This document shows, one piece after another, positions 1-5,158 of a DNA stretch of 5,158 nucleotides (position 1 is its first letter; every line of letters starts with the position of its first letter). The notes below the pieces were generated by a model. It was not told where the DNA came from, did not search any database, and saw only the letters and a list, made by a program, of their open reading frames with translations. The translations under genes and the position numbers were made by a program. This DNA comes from Dehalococcoidia bacterium (GTDB lineage Bacteria > Chloroflexota > Dehalococcoidia > E44-bin15), in assembly GCA_023129355.1 (NCBI GenBank), contig JAGMCC010000093.1:1-5158 (forward strand), given 5' to 3'.

Positions 1-2971
1 CCTGATAGTAGGTGACTATGTAGTCGGCGATGTCGAAGCCGGCGTTCTTGCGCATCGTCTGGATGCGGCGCACCAGCTCGCGGGCCAGCCCCTCGTCGGC
101 CAGAGCAGGGGTGATGGCCGTAGCCAGAGCGACGGCATAGCCCCCCTCCGCGGCGAGAGCAAGGCCTTCGCCTTCTAGCTCCGCTTCCTCGCCCACCACG
201 GTCAGCTCCTTGACGTTCAGCTCGTCGAGAATCTGCGGCGCCAGGCGCCCCAGCCCTTCCCTTTCCGCAGGGTAGCGCGGCTTGACCAGCACCCTCTGGA
301 GGGGCTGACGCACCTTGATCCCCGCCTTACTGCGGGCATTGCGGCCCAGGCTGGCGATGCGCATTACCAGGCGCGTGTCGGCCATGAGCTGCTCGTCCAC
401 TAGCGACATGTCGGCCTGAGGCCAGAGGGCCAGGTGGACGCTCTCCGGCTCCTCGGGGCACCAACTGCACACCAGGTTCTGGTACATCTCCTCGGCCAAG
501 AAGGGCGCGAAGGGAGCCAGCAGCCTGGCCACTGTCACCAGGCAGGTGTAGAGCGTCTGGTGGGCGGCCAGCTTGTCAGCGTCGTCCTCGCTCTTCCAAA
601 AGCGACGGCGACTGCGCCGCACGTACCAGTTGGACAGGTCGTCCACGAAGGCCTGGATGGCCCGCCCGGCATCGGTGGGGTTGTAGTTGTCCATGTGGCG
701 CGTGGCCTTGTCCACCAAGGCGTTGAGCTCCGAGAGCACCCAGCGATCCATCTCCGACCTCTCGCCCTGGGCCTGGCGGCGAGGGTCGAAGCGGTCGATG
801 AGGGCGTAGGTCAGGAAGAAGGAGTAGGTGTTCCAGAGGGTGAGGAGGAACTTGCGCAGGCCCTCGCCCACCAGCTCTGTGGAGAAGCGACGGGCTGTGC
901 CCGGCGGCGTGGCGGTGAACAGATACCAGCGAAGGGCATCGGCGCCGTGGGCATCGATCACCGCCCAGGGCTCCACCACGTTCCCCTTGGACTTGCTCAT
1001 CTTCTCACCCTTAGCATCCAGGATGTGACCCAGACAGATGACATTACGGAAGCAGGGGCGGTCGAAGAGGAGGGTGGAGAGGGCGTGAAGGGTGTAGAAC
1101 CAGCCCCTGGTCTGGTCCACCGCTTCACAGATGTAGTCGGCGGGGAAGAACTTCTCGAAGACCTCCTCATTTTCGAAGGGGTAGTGCCACTGCGCCACCG
1201 GCATCGCCCCCGAATCGAACCAGGCATCGAGGACATCGGGGAGGCGGCGCATTTTTTCGCCCTCACAGTTGGGACATTCAAAAGATATATTATCTACAAA
1301 GGGTCGATGAAGGTCTAAATGCTCCTCCAGGCCCGAAAGCCCCTTTTTGCCCTTTAGCTCGGCAACGCTGCCAATGCATTCCTCGTGGTCACAACGCTCG
1401 CAGCGCCAGATGGGGAGCGGCGTTCCCCAGTAGCGCTCGCGGGAGCAGGCCCAGTCCACATTGTTCTCCAGCCAGTCGCCAAAGCGCCCGCGTTTGATGT
1501 GCTCCGGATACCAGTTGATCTCCTCGTTCCCGGCGATAAGCCGATCCTTCTTTGCCGTGGTTTTTATATACCAGGAGGGCTTAGCGTAGTAGAGGAGAGG
1601 TGTAGCACAGCGCCAGCAGAAGGGGTAGGTATGGCGGATGGTCTCTCTGCGGTAGAGAAGCCCCCTTGATTTCAGATCTTCAAGGATGAGCGGGTCGGCA
1701 TCCTTAACGAACCGACCTCCGATATTCTTATCCGCATCCTTAATCCAAGGGAATAAAACCTCTATTCGCCCCAGAAGATCAACGTGCTGAATGAAATAGA
1801 GTCCATTTTCCTGTCCTGCCTGCATGTCAACCTCACCGAAAGCGGGAGCGATGTGTACGATTCCAGTGCCCTCCTCCATAGAAACGAAGTCCCCAGATAT
1901 TACAGGGTAAATCCACCTAGTTGGCCGTTTCGAGGCAAGCACTACATCCAGCTTCACACTACCATCCGAGTGTTCAACATAGCGCATTACATTGAAAGGC
2001 ATATCCTTAGGGTTATAAAGCGGCTCGTAATTTACCCCAGCAATAGTTGCTAAATCATTTCCCTTTAACCTTTCAACCACTTCACAATCATCAAGCCCTA
2101 CCTGTTTCAAGCGAGCTGAAGCTAATATTAGATACTCATCGTCTTTTTTCACCACGACATACTCAGCATCTGGTGCTACTGCTATGGCAGTATTGCCGGG
2201 TAGCGTCCACGGCGTGGTTGTCCAAGCAAGTAAATAGGTCAGCTTATCTCGCGAGAGTTCATAAAGTCTCTTTTGCCCTTCAGATTCTGATATTGGCGAA
2301 GGAACAACCTTGAACTTTATCCAGACTGATGGGTCATCCGTCTCCTCATAGCCCAGGGCCACCTCGTGGGAGGAGAGCGAGGTGCCGCATCTGGGGCAGT
2401 GAGGGGTGACCTTGTAGCCCTGATAGATCAGCCCCTTATCCCATAGCCGCTTGATCACCCACCAGCAGGACTCAATATAGTCATTATCCAGCGTTATATA
2501 TGGATGCTCCATATCGAGCCAGAAGCCGATGCGCTCGGTTACCTCCTCCCACTCCCTCTGATAGCGAAACACGCTCTCCCGGCAGCGCTTATTGAATTGG
2601 GAAACCCCGTAGGTCTCAATCTCATCCTTGGAGGAAAAACCCAGCTCTCTCTCTATCTCAAGCTCCACGGGAAGCCCATGGGTATCCCATCCCGCCTTGC
2701 GCGGGGCGCAGTATCCCTGCATCGTCTTGTAGCGGGGGATGACATCCTTGAACACCCGCGAAAGGATATGGTGCACCCCAGGGCTGGCGTTTGCGGTAGG
2801 CGGTCCCTCGTATAGGACAAAGAGGGGAGAGGTTTCTCGCTCCGCAACGCTCCGCTCAAATACTCGCTTCTCCCTCCAGAAGTGGAGGATGCGCTTCTCC
2901 AACTCAGGAAAGCTTGTCTTGCTCGGCACCGGCCGGAACATTTCCTCGCCTTTTCGCCCTTCCTCAAACAT
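1..2971 (-). CDS. ileS: Isoleucine--tRNA ligase, IleRS2 type (3' end beyond window)
   Basis: Cytoplasmic class I aminoacyl-tRNA synthetase that activates isoleucine with ATP, charges tRNA-Ile and hydrolyses Val-tRNA-Ile. I see 990 stop-free codons; by family length roughly 40-80 C-terminal residues are missing. Landmarks, counted from the ATG at 2971: catalytic signature GPPTANASPGVHH with G65-V66-H67-H68 where HXGH is usual; a CPRC zinc knuckle (C192, C195); the CP1 editing domain about 200-430 with TTTPWTLPGN at 251-260 and GTGIVHIAP at 368-376. Its T251-T253, N260, H373 and D382 match the spacing of the E. coli editing residues, so proofreading looks intact. FCWRCATPLLYYAKPSWYIK precedes the catalytic return; a second zinc ribbon uses C524/C527 and C566/C569; KMSKS is at 657-661, followed by the anticodon-binding domain. 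GVHH and the long form indicate the IleRS2 clade. An alternative start at 2941 (M11) matches homologues better. It is controlled by the upstream Ile T-box. Confidence 0.97.
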   Translation of the reverse strand, partial: MFEEGRKGEEMFRPVPSKTSFPELEKRILHFWREKRVFERSVAERETSPLFVLYEGPPTANASPGVHHILSRVFKDVIPRYKTMQGYCAPRKAGWDTHGLPVELEIERELGFSSKDEIETYGVSQFNKRCRESVFRYQREWEEVTERIGFWLDMEHPYITLDNDYIESCWWVIKRLWDKGLIYQGYKVTPHCPRCGTSLSSHEVALGYEETDDPSVWIKFKVVPSPISESEGQKRLYELSRDKLTYLLAWTTTPWTLPGNTAIAVAPDAEYVVVKKDDEYLILASARLKQVGLDDCEVVERLKGNDLATIAGVNYEPLYNPKDMPFNVMRYVEHSDGSVKLDVVLASKRPTRWIYPVISGDFVSMEEGTGIVHIAPAFGEVDMQAGQENGLYFIQHVDLLGRIEVLFPWIKDADKNIGGRFVKDADPLILEDLKSRGLLYRRETIRHTYPFCWRCATPLLYYAKPSWYIKTTAKKDRLIAGNEEINWYPEHIKRGRFGDWLENNVDWACSRERYWGTPLPIWRCERCDHEECIGSVAELKGKKGLSGLEEHLDLHRPFVDNISFECPNCEGEKMRRLPDVLDAWFDSGAMPVAQWHYPFENEEVFEKFFPADYICEAVDQTRGWFYTLHALSTLLFDRPCFRNVICLGHILDAKGEKMSKSKGNVVEPWAVIDAHGADALRWYLFTATPPGTARRFSTELVGEGLRKFLLTLWNTYSFFLTYALIDRFDPRRQAQGERSEMDRWVLSELNALVDKATRHMDNYNPTDAGRAIQAFVDDLSNWYVRRSRRRFWKSEDDADKLAAHQTLYTCLVTVARLLAPFAPFLAEEMYQNLVCSWCPEEPESVHLALWPQADMSLVDEQLMADTRLVMRIASLGRNARSKAGIKVRQPLQRVLVKPRYPAEREGLGRLAPQILDELNVKELTVVGEEAELEGEGLALAAEGGYAVALATAITPALADEGLARELVRRIQTMRKNAGFDIADYIVTYYQ

Positions 2972-3029
2972 TTTTTAAAAGATACTCCTTAAGTTGGGAA
3001 AAATGAAGCCTCTTTATAATCTAAAAAAG
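2946..3029 (-). repeat. Downstream copy (A) of imperfect direct repeat flanking the T-box
   Basis: This copy runs, on the minus strand, from the terminator U-tract through an ATTATAAAGAGGCTT block, the ileS Shine-Dalgarno, the ATG at 2971 and the first eight or so ileS codons. It matches 3276-3366 in the same orientation about 330 bp away, with small indels. The strongest shared blocks are ATGTTTGAGGAAGG, CGAAAAGGCGA, TATAAAGA and ATCTYTTAAAA. The comparison was by eye; I estimate 75-85 percent identity. Confidence 0.8.
2972..2991 (-). promoter_or_regulatory. ileS ribosome-binding region with long spacing
   Basis: On the minus strand AAGGAG (2985-2990) lies 13 nt upstream of the ATG at 2971, separated by TATCTTTTAAAAA. 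The Shine-Dalgarno match is strong, but the spacing is longer than the usual 5-9 nt. The second in-frame ATG at 2941 has only weak purine-rich candidates in front of it (AAGG about 7 nt away, GAGG 2 nt away). This supports 2971 without settling it, because family N-termini resemble the MFRPV that begins at 2941. The same arrangement of SD, 13-nt gap and ATG-TTT-GAG-GAA is duplicated upstream of the T-box. Confidence 0.6.
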
Positions 3030-3049
3030 CCCGTCCCTAAGGGACGAGC
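3023..3049 (-). terminator. Intrinsic terminator of the ileS T-box
   Basis: GCUCGUCCC (3041-3049), loop UUA, GGGACGGGC (3029-3037), then six U residues (3023-3028). This is a nine-pair stem with one G-U pair and a textbook U-tract. It should stop transcription before ileS when tRNA-Ile is charged. It is also the first strong terminator downstream of jag. Confidence 0.95.
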
Positions 3050-3057
3050 TTTATGCC

Positions 3058-3071
3058 CGCGGTACCACCCT
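3058..3071 (-). promoter_or_regulatory. T-box sequence (antiterminator, UGGU bulge)
   Basis: AGGGUGGUACCGCG is an essentially perfect T-box consensus. The UGGU within it binds the 3' ACCA of uncharged tRNA-Ile, stabilising the antiterminator. The adjacent 5' GGGGAG (3074-3079) can pair with CUC plus CCC (3041-3048) in the terminator's 5' arm, so terminator and antiterminator are mutually exclusive. Confidence 0.95.
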
Positions 3072-3098
3072 AACTCCCCGCCATCGGGGCCCTCATCA

Positions 3099-3117
3099 AA
3101 CCCCGCCATGCGGGGTT
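3099..3117 (-). other. T-box Stem III hairpin
   Basis: AACCCCGC pairs with GCGGGGUU around an AUG loop, giving eight consecutive base pairs, six of them G-C. Its place between the Stem II region and the T-box sequence is that of Stem III, a structural helix without direct tRNA contacts in described T-boxes. A shorter look-alike hairpin follows at 3076-3089. Confidence 0.75.
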
Positions 3118-3195
3118 CGTCCGGGTAACGGCTGACGGGGCCGGCCAAGCCTACTGACGCATATACCTGCGGCGTTCGGTTGGCAGCTCGGGAGG

Positions 3196-3198
3196 GAT
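3196..3198 (-). promoter_or_regulatory. T-box specifier codon AUC (Ile)
   Basis: This triplet in the 3' side of the Stem I internal loop is predicted to pair with the GAU anticodon of tRNA-Ile. It is placed by the flanking helices GGAG/CUCC below and GAGGG/CCCUC above and by the GAA-rich sequence just before it. Other frames of the loop read AAA or AAU, but neither suits ileS. Confidence 0.85.
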
Positions 3199-3275
3199 TT
3201 TCAGAGGGCAGGTCGCATCTGCTCCCACCATACCAGACTCGCTAGGCGCCTTCTCCCTCATACTCTTCTCCGTCA

Positions 3276-3366
3276 TCGCCTTTTCGCCTTCCTCAAACAT
3301 TTTAAGAGATGCGCCTCTCCCTAACTTGAGGAGCAGGAAGATAAAGCATCTTTATAGTACGAAAAG
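3276..3366 (-). repeat. Upstream copy (B) of imperfect direct repeat flanking the T-box
   Basis: This copy starts directly downstream of the -10 hexamer and runs to the base of T-box Stem I. On the minus strand it contains TACTATAAAGATGCTT, an AGGGAGAGG purine block, ATCTCTTAAAATG and TTTGAGGAAGGCGAAAAGG. It repeats the untranslated region, ribosome-binding site and start of ileS. Relative to copy A, a missing G after GAAGG shifts the downstream frame, so it does not conserve ileS coding sense. Confidence 0.8.
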
Positions 3367-3395
3367 AGATTAGCATGCCCAGAAGGCAAAGTCAA
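3367..3395 (-). promoter_or_regulatory. Sigma70-type promoter for the T-box/ileS transcript
   Basis: Minus strand: -35 TTGACT (3390-3395), a 17-nt spacer, and -10 TAATCT (3367-3372) directly preceded by TGC, an extended -10 element. TTGACT matches the consensus at five of six bases. TAATCT keeps the key first T, second A and last T, and the TGn element would compensate for its weakness. Transcription should start near 3358-3361, giving a leader of about 390 nt before the ileS ATG. It begins nine bases after the jag stop codon. Predicted from sequence only. Confidence 0.75.
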
Positions 3396-3403
3396 GGCTC
3401 AAA

Positions 3404-4051
3404 TTACCCCTGTTTTAGGATGGTCACCTTGCGATCCTCGCCCTCGCCGATGCTCTGGGTGATCACCCCGGGGTAGTCCTGGATCGCCAAGTGAATAATG
3501 CGGCGCTCGCTTGCCGGCATCGGCTCCAGGGGCACCGGCTGCCCAGTGGCCATGACACGCTCCGCCATGCGCCACGCCAGGTTCTTAAGCGCCTCCTGTC
3601 GGCGCTCCCGATAGCCGGCTACATCGATGGTTACGGGCACATGAGCCTTTAATTGATGGCTCACCATTAGATAGAGCAGGTATTGCAGCGAGGACAGGGT
3701 TTGACCTCTCCTCCCGATAAGAATGCCCAGGTCATCGCCAGTGATTTCCAGGAAGATAAGGGCGCGCCCCTCCTCGGATGGCTCCTTTTGTTCAATAGAG
3801 GCTGAGACATTCATCAAGGAAAGAAGCCTCTCCAGCACCTCATTAGCCAGGATGGCGGCCGCCTGTCTCGCCTCTTCAGATTGACGCCTGAGCACCCTGA
3901 CCGTAGCCTCCTCCCCGCCAAGACCCAAAAAGCCAGGCTTACCCTCCTTTAGGACAACCACCTCCACCTCGTCACGGCTTGCGCCGAGTTTTTCTAGCGC
4001 CAGCGCGACGGCTTCTTCTACGGTCTTTGCGCTTGTCTCGAGACTTTCCAT
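3404..4051 (-). CDS. jag: Jag/KhpB (EloR) KH-R3H RNA-binding protein
   Basis: Cytoplasmic RNA-binding protein of the SpoIIIJ-associated family, linked in Gram-positive bacteria to cell elongation and division and to post-transcriptional control, usually with the KhpA partner. The 215 residues are close to the usual length. Order: Jag_N domain about 2-53 (ETSAKTVEEAVALALEKLG, then KPGFLGLGG); a helical linker 54-80; a KH domain about 80-145 with the GXXG loop as GRRG at 113-116; and an R3H domain about 152-212 with the RxxxH signature at R183-H187. The start at 4051 is supported by a GAGGGGG Shine-Dalgarno six nucleotides upstream and by Jag_N beginning at once. The start lies inside yidC in a different frame (80-nt overlap), implying one mRNA and probable translational coupling. 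It ends in TAA with no hairpin terminator after it. Confidence 0.97.
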   Translation of the reverse strand: MESLETSAKTVEEAVALALEKLGASRDEVEVVVLKEGKPGFLGLGGEEATVRVLRRQSEEARQAAAILANEVLERLLSLMNVSASIEQKEPSEEGRALIFLEITGDDLGILIGRRGQTLSSLQYLLYLMVSHQLKAHVPVTIDVAGYRERRQEALKNLAWRMAERVMATGQPVPLEPMPASERRIIHLAIQDYPGVITQSIGEGEDRKVTILKQG

Positions 4052-4952
4052 GCACCACCCCCTCTTGTTGTCCTACCCTTTCGGTGGCCAATTTTTCCTC
4101 TAGAAAGGCCCCCTCTGGTGTTTCCACACCCCGCTCTTTAGCCACCTGTGGTGCCGGGGCAGGGGCTCTCACGAAGAGCGAGCCCCACCCGGTGATAAAA
4201 TACTGCGTCACAATGCCAACAATATTGGAGAACACCCAAAACAGCGCCAGCCCGCTGGGGAACATTAGGGTTATAAAGCCAAACATCAGGGGCATCATCC
4301 AAATCATCATTTTGCTCATCGACTGCTGCTGCGGGTCCGCCGAGGGCACGGTGGACATCTTTTGCAGCACATACATCGAGGCCGCCACCAAGACGGGCAG
4401 GATGAAATAACTATCAGGCTGGGCCAGGTTAAGCCAGAGGAAATTTGGATCAAGGGGAACTGCCTGATGAATCGCCGATAGGGAATATAGCTTAGAGGAG
4501 AGCCCCATTAGGTCTTCAGGGGTTGCCGCCGCCAATTGTAGGACCGACCGATAAAGGGCAATCCAGATGGGAAGCTGAATGAGCATAGGCCACAGGCAAC
4601 CCAGGGGGCTTACCCCACTCTCCTTGTAGAGCTTCGAAATCTCCGGCCGGAGCTTGTCCTTATCCTTTGCATATTTCTTCTGCAGCTCCTTCATCTTGGG
4701 CTGTAATGTGGACATCGCCTTAGTGGAGCGCAGTTGCTTCAAGGTAAGGGGGGTCATCAGCAGGCGAACAATAATGACCAGGGCGATAATCGCGAGACCA
4801 AAGTTGCTAAAGAACACATTGGAGAGCAGGATCAAGAAATTGAGCATCGGTTGGAGCAGGAGAAGATTCCATAAATCCACAAGCCCATATGTAAAAAAAA
4901 GGAAGACCAGCGCAACAGCGACGAGGATGACTATCAGGCGCTTTCTACTCAT
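3972..4952 (-). CDS. yidC: Membrane protein insertase YidC/Oxa1/SpoIIIJ family
   Basis: Inserts and folds proteins in the cytoplasmic membrane, alone or with SecYEG. The 326-residue protein has hydrophobic segments at about 6-21, 36-68, 119-140, 181-198 and 215-252. The conserved hydrophilic-groove arginine is R63 in IIVRLLMTPLTLKQ, followed by a charged cytoplasmic hairpin (about 75-115) and the family motif SPLGCLWPMLIQLPIW. It lacks the large periplasmic P1 domain of Gram-negative YidC. The N-terminus has no lipobox cysteine, so it is not a lipoprotein like SpoIIIJ. The tail after residue 300 has 15 K/R among 26 residues; in related insertases basic tails bind ribosomes. The start ATG (4952) is 21 nt after the upstream stop and has only a weak Shine-Dalgarno, suggesting reinitiation. 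Its last 26 codons overlap jag. Confidence 0.97.
   Translation of the reverse strand: MSRKRLIVILVAVALVFLFFTYGLVDLWNLLLLQPMLNFLILLSNVFFSNFGLAIIALVIIVRLLMTPLTLKQLRSTKAMSTLQPKMKELQKKYAKDKDKLRPEISKLYKESGVSPLGCLWPMLIQLPIWIALYRSVLQLAAATPEDLMGLSSKLYSLSAIHQAVPLDPNFLWLNLAQPDSYFILPVLVAASMYVLQKMSTVPSADPQQQSMSKMMIWMMPLMFGFITLMFPSGLALFWVFSNIVGIVTQYFITGWGSLFVRAPAPAPQVAKERGVETPEGAFLEEKLATERVGQQEGVVHGKSRDKRKDRRRSRRAGARKTRRKP
4055..4064 (-). promoter_or_regulatory. jag Shine-Dalgarno inside yidC
   Basis: GAGGGGGTGG on the minus strand, with GAGGGGG ending six nucleotides before the jag ATG. It lies within yidC codons just before residue 301, so yidC sequence is constrained here to keep a ribosome-binding site. 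This decides the jag start and supports the long gene overlap as real. Confidence 0.8.
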
Positions 4953-4973
4953 CAGGATAACTCGCTTGCCCGC

Positions 4974-5158
4974 TCACTCGGCAGTGGAAACGCTCCATAA
5001 GAGATTGCCGTTCTCCGCACCCAAGGCGTAAAGCTCCTGGTTCTGTGTGTCATGAACATAGACCTCACCATCCCAAGCATGAAGGGAGGCACGTATAGGA
5101 CCAAATCGATCCTCCTCATGAGGATAGTCCCAAATTAGGTGCCCACTGGCGGCATCCA
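4974..5158 (-). CDS. PQQ-like beta-propeller repeat protein, C-terminal fragment
   Basis: The last 60 codons and TGA stop of a gene entering from the right edge. The visible sequence begins DAASGHLIWDYP and continues IRASLHAWDGEVYVHD, ELYALGAENGNLLWSVSTAE. This is the blade pattern of PQQ/BamB-like propellers: xLxAxDxxxGxxxW followed by a VYVxD-type strand, seen about one and a half times. Such proteins are usually secreted or membrane-anchored and act in outer-envelope assembly, as enzymes or as scaffolds; the N-terminus that would show a signal peptide is outside the window. It lies 21 nt upstream of yidC on the same strand, so the two are likely co-transcribed. Specific function unknown; this could also be read as a WD40-like domain, but the GxxxW spacing favours PQQ. 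Confidence 0.85.
   Translation of the reverse strand, partial: DAASGHLIWDYPHEEDRFGPIRASLHAWDGEVYVHDTQNQELYALGAENGNLLWSVSTAE

Larger units (their letters stand above)
3023..3280 (-). ncRNA. T-box riboswitch, isoleucine-specific (ileS leader)
   Basis: A cis-acting RNA that binds tRNA-Ile and lets RNA polymerase read into ileS only when the tRNA is uncharged. Stem I begins near 3272: GGAG (3268-3271) pairs with CUCC (3191-3194). The specifier loop has AAGAGUAU on the 5' side (containing the AGUA of the loop E motif) and UGAAAAUCC on the 3' side, closed above by GAGGG/CCCUC. The loop contains AUC (3196-3198), an Ile codon. AGCGAG (3239-3244) and GGUAUGGUGGGAGC are typical distal Stem I sequence. 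CAGUAGGCUUGG and CCGUUACC mark the Stem II region, followed by a GC-rich Stem III hairpin. The 14-nt T-box AGGGUGGUACCGCG lies at 3058-3071; its UGGU pairs with ACCA, fitting the A73 discriminator of tRNA-Ile. A terminator follows. Gene context, codon and discriminator all agree on isoleucine. Confidence 0.97.

Noticed and set aside
434..1318. 294-codon plus-strand open frame
   Set aside because: It lies wholly antisense to the catalytic return and anticodon region of ileS, including KMSKS. Its composition (runs of V, G, E, H) is typical of a shadow of a GC-rich gene, and no recognisable domain is seen.
1..2971. ileS as a pseudogene or loss of editing
   Set aside because: The frame is open over 990 codons and the catalytic, KMSKS, zinc and editing residues (T251-T253, N260, H373, D382) are all present; the GEVD variant keeps the key aspartate.
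3350..3356. TATAAAG on the minus strand as the -10 element of the ileS promoter
   Set aside because: No -35-like hexamer lies 16-18 nt upstream of it, whereas TTGACT-17-TAATCT with a TG extension lies just upstream. The block is better explained as part of the repeated leader.
2946..3366. Insertion sequence or mobile element carrying the T-box
   Set aside because: The flanking copies are direct, diverged and include gene-start sequence. There are no terminal inverted repeats, no transposase and no short target-site duplication.
3972..4051. Sequencing frameshift at the yidC 3' end as the cause of the overlap
   Set aside because: Not excluded, but not preferred: the YidC frame ends in a plausible basic tail of the kind seen in the family, and the jag SD and start are well formed without any correction.
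3979..4410. 143-codon plus-strand open frame antisense to yidC and jag
   Set aside because: A shadow of yidC transmembrane codons and the basic tail; no plus-strand promoter or SD, and the minus-strand products are unmistakable.
4654..5031. 125-codon plus-strand open frame across the yidC 5' end
   Set aside because: It crosses the intergenic gap between two conserved minus-strand genes, reads as an antisense artefact and has no family signature.

Overview
The window holds three complete or nearly complete minus-strand genes, the tail of a fourth, and one large RNA regulatory region. Reading in the direction of transcription (right to left) they are: the last 60 codons of a PQQ-type beta-propeller protein, yidC (membrane protein insertase), jag/khpB (KH-R3H RNA-binding protein), a promoter with an isoleucine T-box riboswitch and intrinsic terminator, and ileS (isoleucyl-tRNA synthetase). 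ileS runs off the left edge with 990 codons visible. I read the ileS frame through the whole window and found no internal stop or frameshift. All sizeable plus-strand ORFs are antisense shadows.

Organism: a bacterium with moderately high but uneven GC. The short one-piece YidC without a large extracytoplasmic domain, the yidC-jag pair, a transcription-terminating T-box and an ileS of the long IleRS2 type suit a Gram-positive-like or Chloroflexota lineage. A beta-propeller gene next to yidC would fit Dehalococcoidia-like Chloroflexota, but that is inference from memory and not proven by the sequence.

Layout: 1-2971 ileS (3' end missing). 2972-3403 is the regulatory interval, with a sigma70-type promoter just after jag, a 5' leader with an AUC specifier, the T-box sequence with a UGGU bulge, a terminator with a U6 tract, and the ileS ribosome-binding region. 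3404-4051 jag. 3972-4952 yidC, overlapping jag by 80 nt. 4974-5158 the propeller-protein tail.

Functional picture: propeller-yidC-jag looks like an envelope-biogenesis operon with tight spacing and an out-of-frame overlap. ileS is a separately controlled unit: uncharged tRNA-Ile should stabilise the antiterminator and turn ileS on. No terminator is visible after jag, so the T-box terminator may also end readthrough transcripts from the yidC-jag operon.

Most notable points: (1) the IleRS class I signature reads GVHH, the swapped GXHH form reported for a mupirocin hyper-resistant IleRS2, instead of HXGH; (2) the T-box lies between two imperfect direct repeats of about 85-90 bp that each carry a copy of the ileS ribosome-binding site, start codon and first codons, suggesting how the riboswitch was acquired; (3) the lysine/arginine-rich YidC tail is encoded on top of the Jag N-terminal domain in another frame.
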